Notes under the pieces: model-generated
Seen by the model: only the letters and a program-made list of their open reading frames with translations
What the model was told of the DNA's origin: nothing
The model's database searches: none
Translations under genes and position numbers: made by a program
In this document: one piece after another, positions 1-5,317 of the stretch
Layout: every line of letters starts with the position of its first letter
Numbering within the stretch: position 1 is the stretch's first letter
DNA from: Kiritimatiellia bacterium
GTDB lineage: Bacteria; Verrucomicrobiota; Kiritimatiellia; UBA8416; JAIOPI01
Length of the DNA: 9,119 nucleotides
Direction of reading: 5' to 3'
Assembly: GCA_028822745.1 (NCBI GenBank)
Contig: JAPKCZ010000055.1
Coordinates: 1 to 9,119 of the forward strand

Positions 1-1478
1 CCGTGGTGGTGCTGCTGTCATTTGGGTTTCTACTGCTGGTTCACAGCACCATCGCTGCGTGGCCGTTTGCGGGCATGGCCGCACTTGTGGTTACGGGGGG
101 CATCGCGTTACAGGCAAGACATGATCGGCGATTTATTTGGGTGGGGCTGTGCGTATCGGCGATATTATTGGTGATCTGGGGTGCCGATGCGCTTCAATTC
201 ATCAAGAGGATGATTTCCAACGATGGCATCGCGGCTTTTCCGCAAGCCGTTTACAATAAGGCGCCGCTGCCGCTCTTTCCAATGAACGGGGTTCGATTCG
301 TAACCAATTTCGCTTGGGGCTTGGGCATTTTCCGCCTTGGGTTTGCGGTGCTGGTCTTGGGCTTGGCTGCATGTTTATCTATTCGGTTTCATCGGTCGGC
401 GAAACAGTGGGTGATACCGGCCATGGTTCTGTTCGGTTTCATAATTACCGCAGTGTTTGCACATATTAAGGAAAACCCACTTCAACCACGCTTTGTCATC
501 ATGCTATTGCCTGCTTACGTGCTTCTGCTTGTCACGGGGCTTCGGGCGCCATTGAGGCTGTTCGATCGGTTTCGAGTACCGTCATGGGTGCCGGGTAGTG
601 TGAGCGCAGGACTGACTGTCGTGGCCTGCATGCTGTATGTGCAGCCAATCATGTGGGTCCTTGACTCGAAGGGGCCGCCATTCAAGAGTGTTGCTCACTT
701 TGCCGACGCCCACCTTACACCCGGAGCGCCTGTGCTTTGTGATCGATACTTCACTGCATGGAACGAATTCAGATGGAATGCCTCGACCAATGTTGCTTTC
801 ATGTCGACCGTCCCTAACGAACCCCCTGATTACTATCCCAAAAGCCAATTCAGGGAACGTTCGGAGCAGTACTTTGCACAGAACCTGGATGCCGCATTTT
901 TCGAGTCACGCATGTTCTGGGATCGATTCGGCGCGTGGACATGGCCTCACGCTCATTTCGCGCATAAGCGAGAGTTTGTCGATGAAGCCGGTTGGCGCTT
1001 GCGCGACATAGGGCTTAGCTATCGCGGCGGCGGTAGTCTTGGGGTATCCCTTGAGAAATTGACCACCCGGCTATACTACAACACGACAGAGGATTTCGAA
1101 CGGATCGCAAAACAGCGAAAAACCAACGTCCTTGCCGTGTTCGGTAGTGGTTGGAGCTACTTTAAGGCGCAAAAACATCTGGACCTCCGATTGATGCGTG
1201 AAGCTGCAAACATTGATCTGTATTATTTTGGAACTGATCCTACAACGGTTCAAGTCCTGGTTAAAGGTGTTGCGTCAGGTGGCGATATCAGGCTAACCGT
1301 AAACAATCGACTTGCGACGCTGCCGAACGGAAAGTTTCTCGAATTGCCTATCGGCGGCATTAAGGTGCTTCCTGGAAAGAATGTTGTTTCGCTCAAGCTT
1401 GCTAAACCTAACGGGAATGGATCGTTTCTTGTTGCCTCGCTGACGGCGACAGAGGCACCGAAAGTAACCAAGCCGTGA
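1..1478 (+). CDS. Polytopic membrane protein, GT-C/GT39-like glycosyltransferase (5'-truncated by window edge)
   Basis: The frame is open from the left edge, so the true start lies outside the window; the GTG at position 3 falls inside a membrane segment and is not a credible start. In the visible 491 residues, hydrophobic segments lie at about 1-20, 23-40, 44-63, 101-126, 136-155, 163-182 and 197-217. The segment QPRFVIMLLPAYVLLLVTGL (about 161-180) resembles the R-x-x-x-x-LLPA stretch common near the end of the membrane part of GT39-type (GT-C) transferases, which use polyprenyl-phosphate sugars on the periplasmic side. Residues about 218-491 are soluble and probably periplasmic. The last 112 residues (from FGSGW at 380) alternate short beta-like stretches (IDLYYF, VQVLVKG, IRLTVNN, VVSLKLA), which suggests a beta-sandwich accessory domain. 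The catalytic N-terminal loops of GT-C enzymes are not visible, so an O-acetylase-like or other membrane protein is possible. The gene is followed by 152 bases and then a co-directional acyltransferase gene. Confidence 0.6.
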   Translation, partial: VVVLLSFGFLLLVHSTIAAWPFAGMAALVVTGGIALQARHDRRFIWVGLCVSAILLVIWGADALQFIKRMISNDGIAAFPQAVYNKAPLPLFPMNGVRFVTNFAWGLGIFRLGFAVLVLGLAACLSIRFHRSAKQWVIPAMVLFGFIITAVFAHIKENPLQPRFVIMLLPAYVLLLVTGLRAPLRLFDRFRVPSWVPGSVSAGLTVVACMLYVQPIMWVLDSKGPPFKSVAHFADAHLTPGAPVLCDRYFTAWNEFRWNASTNVAFMSTVPNEPPDYYPKSQFRERSEQYFAQNLDAAFFESRMFWDRFGAWTWPHAHFAHKREFVDEAGWRLRDIGLSYRGGGSLGVSLEKLTTRLYYNTTEDFERIAKQRKTNVLAVFGSGWSYFKAQKHLDLRLMREAANIDLYYFGTDPTTVQVLVKGVASGGDIRLTVNNRLATLPNGKFLELPIGGIKVLPGKNVVSLKLAKPNGNGSFLVASLTATEAPKVTKP

Positions 1479-1619
1479 TGCATGTATCGGTGAGTTGGAG
1501 ACAGGCGCACAGGGAGCAGCAACCCTAACGGCAGGCGCTGGACGTCGGTACTAAATTATCGTGCCAAACATATGGAAGCTTGTATGTGTGAATCATTCAG
1601 TACCATTTTGTGTATTACC

Positions 1620-1625
1620 GAGAGG
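1620..1625 (+). promoter_or_regulatory. Ribosome binding site of the NeuD/PglD-like gene
   Basis: GAGAGG lies 5 bases before ATG 1631 and fixes that start. An in-frame ATG at 1610 would add seven residues (MYYREVE), but no Shine-Dalgarno was seen for it and it would place residues before the Rossmann-like GIIGAGRFG motif that normally opens this family. Confidence 0.6.
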
Positions 1626-1630
1626 TTGAA

Positions 1631-2263
1631 ATGAAAAAATTGGGAATCATTGGCGCTGGTCGCTTTGGGCGCCTTGCTAGCAATCTCGCAAGGGATACGG
1701 CTGAATTTAGCGTGATAATGCTCTTTGATGACGTTGTCGAAATTGGTACCGAAGGCGTTGTCGGTAAAATTGGCGATATCGAAAAGTATGCTCGAGATGG
1801 TCAACTCACGCACCTTTCAATCGCCGTTGGGTACAAACATTTTCATTTTAGGGAGGAACTCTTCGAGCGATTTCGAAATGTTCTGCCCATCGCTACACTT
1901 GTTCATCCTACAGCGTTCGTCAGTGCCGAGGCAAAGCTAGGGGAAGGTGTCTCTATATATTCGATGGTGAATGTGGAAATGGGGGCTGTCGTCGACCATA
2001 ACGCGACCATTTTTAATCAATCCTCAATTACGCATGACGCACATATTGGGAGGCACAGCTTTTTAAGTGTGGCCGTTGGTATGGGCGGTGGTGTCGACTT
2101 TGGCGCTAGAACCTTTGTTGGTGTGAATGCGACACTAGTAAATGACATTTCGGTTGGAGACGATAGCATCATCTGTGGAGGCACCTTTCTCACGAAATCT
2201 ATTCCAGAAAACTCCTGCGTAATTGGAAACCCGTATCGTCAGATTGATAGGGTTTTTCTTTAA
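1631..2263 (+). CDS. NeuD/PglD-family sugar O-/N-acyltransferase (left-handed beta-helix)
   Basis: This 210-residue protein has the two-part layout of NeuD/PglD acyltransferases. An N-terminal nucleotide-sugar-binding domain begins with MKKLGIIGAGRFGR (1-14). From about residue 91 (VHPTAFVSAEAKLGEG) a left-handed beta-helix of hexapeptide repeats runs to the C-terminus and ends in IGNPYRQI, the position where relatives have GVPAR. His135 in SITHDAHIG matches the catalytic base His of PglD (the VEHDC region). Family members transfer acetyl or another acyl group from acyl-CoA to sialic acid or to the 4-amino group of UDP- or dTDP-amino sugars in the cytoplasm. Because a WecE-type 4-aminotransferase gene lies nearby, N-acylation of dTDP-Fuc4N is the most economical guess; O-acylation is the alternative. 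The length is normal. The gene is followed by a methyltransferase start 17 bases after its stop, so the two are probably one operon. No convincing promoter was seen in 1479-1619. Confidence 0.85.
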   Translation: MKKLGIIGAGRFGRLASNLARDTAEFSVIMLFDDVVEIGTEGVVGKIGDIEKYARDGQLTHLSIAVGYKHFHFREELFERFRNVLPIATLVHPTAFVSAEAKLGEGVSIYSMVNVEMGAVVDHNATIFNQSSITHDAHIGRHSFLSVAVGMGGGVDFGARTFVGVNATLVNDISVGDDSIICGGTFLTKSIPENSCVIGNPYRQIDRVFL

Positions 2264-2269
2264 CCCGAC

Positions 2270-2275
2270 AAGGAA
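2270..2275 (+). promoter_or_regulatory. Ribosome binding site of the methyltransferase gene
   Basis: AAGGAA sits 5 bases before ATG 2281, and only this spacing is workable. The in-frame ATG at 2275 overlaps the Shine-Dalgarno itself, so 2281 is preferred. The site lies in the 17-base gap after the acyltransferase stop, as expected for an operon. Confidence 0.65.
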
Positions 2276-2280
2276 TGCGC

Positions 2281-2967
2281 ATGACAAATGAAGATACGTT
2301 GAAATTTCAGCGTGAAATCTATGGTGCAAACTTTAGGAAGCACGGCGATACCCCTCAGGGCGTATTCTGGAATGATGAAGCGACGCAATATTTGCGGTTC
2401 GAAAGACTTCTCGCCGAGATCCTGAGGCATGAAGGCGCTAATTCATTCAGTCTCCATGATGTAGGATGTGGTACGTGTGCATTGTTTGAATACCTAAGCA
2501 ACGCCAAGGTGGCCTGTGAGTATTCAGGTACTGAAATTGTTCCAGAAATGATTCTGCTATGTCAGCAAAAGTATCCTGATCTCGACGTTCAAAACCGAGA
2601 TATCGTTTCTGAAAACGAGACGCAACGCTACGACTATGTGACGCTGAGTGGCGTGCTGAACTTGCGTGGGGCTTGTCCAGAAGACGTGTGGATGACGCAT
2701 TGTAAGCGTATGCTTTCATCAATGTTTAAAATGTCACGTTATGGCATTTCGTTTAACTTTCTTACTAGCAAAATAACGGTAGCTTCTGATCCCACCCTTC
2801 AGTACATGGACCCCGCTGAGATTCTTCGTTACTGCCACGATACTTTTTCGCGTTTTGTCATTGTTGACCACAGTTACCCGCTCTTTGAAGTTACCGTTTC
2901 TGTGTTCAAAAAAGAAGGAATGCAACGACGCTATTCAAGTACGCAGTTCGCAAAATACTTCAAGTAG
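2281..2967 (+). CDS. Class I SAM-dependent methyltransferase
   Basis: This 228-residue protein has a single Rossmann-type methyltransferase domain. Motif I is SLHDVGCGTCALFEYL (57-72) with the SAM-binding GxG; the acidic end of strand beta-2 is YSGTEI (81-86, Glu85); a motif II-like acid is in NRDIVS (Asp107); and YDYVTLSGVLN (117-127) follows as the motif IV region. The N-terminal GVFWNDEATQYLRFERL and the later GISFNFLTSK also fit a known group of small bacterial methyltransferases encoded in polysaccharide clusters. The likely role is transfer of a methyl group from SAM to a sugar or sugar nucleotide in the cytoplasm, but the acceptor cannot be read from the sequence. The start is set by AAGGAA at 2270. 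The gene follows the acyltransferase by 17 bases and converges on wecE. Stretches are AT-rich (about 19 of 60 G or C at 2701-2760), lower than the flanking genes, which may mark separate acquisition. Confidence 0.85.
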   Translation: MTNEDTLKFQREIYGANFRKHGDTPQGVFWNDEATQYLRFERLLAEILRHEGANSFSLHDVGCGTCALFEYLSNAKVACEYSGTEIVPEMILLCQQKYPDLDVQNRDIVSENETQRYDYVTLSGVLNLRGACPEDVWMTHCKRMLSSMFKMSRYGISFNFLTSKITVASDPTLQYMDPAEILRYCHDTFSRFVIVDHSYPLFEVTVSVFKKEGMQRRYSSTQFAKYFK

Positions 2968-2983
2968 GTGACTTGATTGTGGG

Positions 2984-2997
2984 GCGAGTATTCTCGC
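2984..2997. terminator. Small perfect hairpin after the methyltransferase gene (possible terminator element)
   Basis: GCGAG and CTCGC form a perfect 5-bp stem around a TATT loop, starting 17 bases after the methyltransferase stop. An outer arm GTGGGGC (2979-2985) can instead pair with GCCCCGC (3013-3019). There is no T-run on either strand, so a classical intrinsic terminator is not shown; termination or mRNA-end protection is inference. Confidence 0.3.
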
Positions 2998-3015
2998 GGG
3001 AACCAGCAAGGTGCC

Positions 3016-3049
3016 CCGCGGCGGTAGCATTGGCCCACGCCGTCCGCGG
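3016..3049. terminator. GC-rich hairpin between convergent genes (possible bidirectional terminator)
   Basis: CCGCGGCGG (3016-3024) pairs with CCGTCCGCGG (3040-3049), giving a 9-bp GC stem with one bulged base and a 15-base loop. On the minus strand it begins 4 bases after the wecE stop; on the plus strand it lies 48 bases after the methyltransferase stop. That position suits a shared transcription end, but neither strand has a U-tract after the stem. Confidence 0.35.
3020..3030 (+). promoter_or_regulatory. Sequence match to the RfaH-recruiting ops element
   Basis: GGCGGTAGCAT matches the ops consensus GGCGGTAGCNT at every defined base. Ops elements recruit the antiterminator RfaH to polymerase in leaders of long polysaccharide operons. 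Here the match lies between convergent genes and points into wecE antisense, so it leads no visible operon. It may be a relic of an older leader or a chance match; no fuller JUMPstart context was recognised. Confidence 0.25.
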
Positions 3050-3053
3050 TGAT

Positions 3054-4208
3054 CTACGGTGAATTAAAAAAGTCGGTGATTCCGCTAACGACTCGGGCGA
3101 TTTGTGAGTTCGTCAGTTCTGGATGCATCGGTAGGCGCAATAATCGGCTACTGTAGGCGTCAGCCCAAGGTAGGTCGCGACCGTCATGCAATGCCTGAAA
3201 GTAAGGAGCGGCATGCAAGCTCTGATAGTGAAACACGGAATAAATATCCTTTTTTCGCAGAAACGCAATTAGGTCCGCGCGGATTCTTTCTGACTCACAC
3301 ACTGCGTAGAACATGTGCCCATTATTTGTCGCAAACGAAGGGACATAGGGAGCCCTCAGTTTGGCCTGTTGAAAAATTGATTGCAGTCCATCGTTGTACT
3401 GATTCCAAATATCAATTCTGCGGTCCTGTGTTGTTCTGAGCGCTTCCAGTTGTGCGTAAAGAAAGGCCGCGGTTAGCTCCGAGGGCAGGAACGACGAGCC
3501 AATGTCGACCCAGCCATATTTGTCTACATCTCCTCTCCAAAAGGCTGCGCGATTGGTTCCTTTTTCCCAAACAATCTCAGATCGCTCTATGTGTTCGGGC
3601 CTGTTGATTAGCAGCGCACCGCCTTCACCAGCCTGAATATTCTTCGTCTCATGAAACGAAAACGTGCCGAACTCGCCGATGCTTCCGAGGGGAATCCTCT
3701 TCTTTGTTGCGTCGATGAAAAAACTGTCTATTGCCTGGGCGGCATCTTCGATGACAAACAGAGCGTGTCTGGTTGCCACGGCTGCGATTACGTCCATATC
3801 GCAGGCGACGCCTGCGTAGTGCACTGGAACGATGGCTTTGGTTCTTTCCGTAACAGCGGCCTCAATTTGCCGTTCGTCTACGCCCGGATGGTCTGGTCTG
3901 GAATCGATGAACACGATTTTTGCGCCGCGCAGAATGAACGCATTCGCCGTAGAAGGAAAAGTGAAGGAAGGCATGATGACTTCGTCGCCAGGTTCGATTC
4001 GAGCAAGAATAGCACTCATTTCGAGCGCATCAGTGCATGACGTTGTCAAAAGACATTTCTTTGCAGATGTTGATTTCTCCAAGAAGGATTGGCATTGCTT
4101 TGTGAACTGCCCGTTTCCAGATATCTGTCCAGATCCTATGGCTTCGTGGATGTAGTCAAATTCTTTTCCCGTCAGGCAGGGCTTGTTGAATAGAATCATG
4201 TTTTTCAT
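3054..4208 (-). CDS. wecE: dTDP-4-amino-4,6-dideoxygalactose transaminase (WecE/RffA type, DegT/DnrJ/EryC1/StrS family)
   Basis: This 384-residue PLP enzyme would transfer an amino group from glutamate to dTDP-4-keto-6-deoxy-D-glucose to give dTDP-Fuc4N in the cytoplasm. Many blocks match what I know of E. coli WecE (376 residues): the opening MILFNKP (from residue 4), GDEVIMPSFTF (74-84), STANAFILRGAKIVFID (86-102), IVPVHYAGVACDMD (126-139), VIEDAAQ (152-158, the PLP-contacting Asp), FSFHETKN (183-190, Lys189 being the Schiff-base lysine), GEGGALL, REKGTNR-like WEKGTNRAAFWRG, VDKYGWVDIGSSFLPSEL, VFHYQSLH and RLLRLPMHPEL. These WecE-specific blocks favour 4-amination over 3-amination (FdtB/QdtB), although VioA-type chemistry (Qui4N) cannot be fully excluded. 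ATG 4208 has only a weak GAG upstream, and ATG 4199 matches the start of E. coli WecE. ATG 4208 does overlap a TGA in the -1 frame of the upstream WbqC gene, which suggests coupled translation. Confidence 0.93.
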   Translation of the reverse strand: MKNMILFNKPCLTGKEFDYIHEAIGSGQISGNGQFTKQCQSFLEKSTSAKKCLLTTSCTDALEMSAILARIEPGDEVIMPSFTFPSTANAFILRGAKIVFIDSRPDHPGVDERQIEAAVTERTKAIVPVHYAGVACDMDVIAAVATRHALFVIEDAAQAIDSFFIDATKKRIPLGSIGEFGTFSFHETKNIQAGEGGALLINRPEHIERSEIVWEKGTNRAAFWRGDVDKYGWVDIGSSFLPSELTAAFLYAQLEALRTTQDRRIDIWNQYNDGLQSIFQQAKLRAPYVPSFATNNGHMFYAVCESERIRADLIAFLRKKDIYSVFHYQSLHAAPYFQALHDGRDLPWADAYSSRLLRLPMHPELTNSQIARVVSGITDFFNSP

Positions 4209-4354
4209 CAGCTCAACAGTGGTTTTGTTTTTTTCGCGGAATTGCCGTACTGCAATGTCGAATCAGGATCGTGGTGTGCGATATTTGATTCCAATTTAAG
4301 GCCGGGAACCGTCCTATGCGCAACGATTTCTTCCATCATCGATGCCCCAAAAAA
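4208..4354 (-). other. U UUU UUG slippery heptamer and 46-codon -1 frame extension of the WbqC gene
   Basis: On the minus strand T TTT TTG (4354-4348) is in the correct phase of the WbqC reading frame (AAT TTT TTG, residues Asn221-Leu223), 9 bases before its stop codon. A -1 slip continues with GGG GCA TCG for 46 codons to a TGA at 4210-4208, which shares its A with wecE ATG 4208 (TGATG). The slip could be programmed frameshifting. Alternatively, a base lost from the T6/G4 homopolymers by mutation or sequencing would leave the same trace. No clear downstream stimulatory structure was identified, so the extension is a hypothesis and not a firm gene boundary. Confidence 0.35.
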
Positions 4355-5016
4355 TTCGAAGCGTTTTTTCCTTCTGCGAAAATAAGGTCGATGACGCTGA
4401 CGTTGTGCACAAAAGGTGGATAGCGCTGTTCGTAAGGAGGATATCCGGCATAGTCCATCCATTCAACAGAGATGTCGCTCTGGCGAAAAAGGTCCGTATC
4501 CAAATAGGCTTGTGCCGAAGGGCCGCTTAAATAGGTGTCGGCGCCGAGCTTTTGGCAGGCATCGACTAGTCGTTCATTTCTGTCTCCCTGCAGGTCGAGC
4601 GTGCGCGAGTCGACGAGGGTGGTGTTGATGCCCAGGTAAGTGCAGATGTTTTTAATGAAGTGTAGGTTGATTTCAGACAGAAGGTCGCTTTCGATGTCGT
4701 ACCAGCTAAAGACCTGTTCCTTTACAGAATGGAACGATTTAGCGCCGGCATAATTGGCCTGAAGGGTCTTTGGGTGTTTCTTTTTCCAGATCATGGAGGC
4801 CACTCTTGTCTCACAAACCGTTTGACCCAGGGAGCTTTGTCTTACTGGGATCGTTAACCATTCCGTTCCCGTGGAAGTCTTTATTGTATTCCTGTTGCGC
4901 CAATCGTTCTTGGTGTACTGGACATCGTCGTAAACAACGAAAACGTCTGATCTCGCAATGAGGTCAAAATATCCTTTCCAAGGAATGTAATTTGATTGTG
5001 AAATGGATATGGTCAT
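4336..5016 (-). CDS. WbqC-family protein
   Basis: This 226-residue protein is recognised as WbqC-like from its opening SQSNYIPWKGYFDLI (6-20), VYDDVQYTKNDWRNRNTIK (28-46), the middle GDRNERLVDACQKLGADTY (144-162) with LSGPSAQAYL (163-172), and the end WMDYAGYPPYEQRYPPF (186-202) with VSVIDLIF (206-213). No signal peptide or membrane segment is seen, so it should be cytoplasmic. Members occur in O-antigen and capsule loci, often beside sugar aminotransferases; I know of no firmly established reaction. Modification of the amino sugar made by the downstream WecE is an inference from context only. ATG 5016 has a weak GAAG 6 bases upstream and matches the family start. The stop is followed by 127 bases before wecE, but a correctly phased slippery heptamer near the end could extend the protein to about 269 residues and couple it to wecE. 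Confidence 0.85.
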   Translation of the reverse strand: MTISISQSNYIPWKGYFDLIARSDVFVVYDDVQYTKNDWRNRNTIKTSTGTEWLTIPVRQSSLGQTVCETRVASMIWKKKHPKTLQANYAGAKSFHSVKEQVFSWYDIESDLLSEINLHFIKNICTYLGINTTLVDSRTLDLQGDRNERLVDACQKLGADTYLSGPSAQAYLDTDLFRQSDISVEWMDYAGYPPYEQRYPPFVHNVSVIDLIFAEGKNASNFLGHR

Positions 5017-5067
5017 AACACTTCAAAAAAGTCAGTAGGTACGATCATCGGCGAGGTCGGTCGAAGC

Positions 5068-5093
5068 ATTGTATTGGCGCGCTGAACTGTCAT
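5068..5093 (-). promoter_or_regulatory. Weak promoter candidate for the WbqC-wecE operon
   Basis: On the minus strand ATGACA (5093-5088, 5 of 6 to TTGACA) precedes TACAAT (5073-5068, 5 of 6 to TATAAT). The 14-base spacer is shorter than the usual 16-18, so activity without an activator is doubtful. The -10 lies about 50 bases upstream of ATG 5016. Confidence 0.25.
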
Positions 5094-5217
5094 GGGTTCC
5101 GTTCGAAATTAGCTGATGGATCAAGTGTGGGCTCGTTTCCCCAGGGCGGCAGGCTAGGTGTTTGACCGTTCTTGAATTAAAGGCGATGCCGGGTCGTACA
5201 GTGAAGTCATTTACTGC

Positions 5218-5238
5218 ATATAGATAACATTGCTATAT
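5218..5238. repeat. AT-rich inverted repeat, possible operator
   Basis: ATATAG (5218-5223) and CTATAT (5233-5238) are perfect inverted arms around 9 bases. The site is about 200 bases upstream of the WbqC start and 80 bases beyond the HTTM stop. It is symmetric like a dimeric regulator site, but no known operator was recognised. Confidence 0.25.
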
Positions 5239-5317
5239 CCAAACGAACAGAAATTTTTTGTCGATTGAGTCGGGATTCTGCCTTGTGCGCATACCGACTT
5301 TCATGACTAAGCACCGG

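Larger units (their letters stand above)
5017..5317. other. Non-coding gap between the HTTM and WbqC genes
   Basis: No credible gene was seen in these 301 bases. The stretch holds a weak minus-strand promoter candidate (5068-5093), an AT-rich inverted repeat (5218-5238) and AGTCGG/CCGACT arms (5268-5273 and 5294-5299) separated by 20 bases with no T-run. It could be where transcription of the WbqC-wecE pair starts separately from the upstream HTTM gene. Confidence 0.5.

Noticed and set aside
1029..1036. GGCGGTAG, the core 8 bases of ops, inside the first gene
   Set aside because: It encodes part of an Arg-Gly-Gly-Gly-Ser run, departs from the consensus at the next base, and is deep in a coding region. 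It shows how easily the 8-base core occurs by chance.
1479..1619. Promoter or terminator between the first gene and the acyltransferase
   Set aside because: Only a 4-bp AGGG/CCCT stem, a 7-base direct repeat (CAGGCGC at 1502 and 1532) and poor -10/-35 matches such as TTGTAT with TACCAT at 15-base spacing were found.
3651..4040. Plus-strand open frame of 129 codons inside wecE
   Set aside because: It is antisense to strongly conserved aminotransferase motifs, lacks a good ribosome site and has no recognisable domain.
4355..4462. Open reading frame upstream of the -1 extension, starting MDGLCRISS
   Set aside because: It overlaps the well-conserved end of the WbqC protein in another frame and has a composition typical of an out-of-frame shadow; only the part after the slippery site is considered.
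5268..5299. Inverted repeat AGTCGG/CCGACT as a terminator
   Set aside because: The 20-base loop is large, the stem is only 6 bp and no U-tract follows on either strand.
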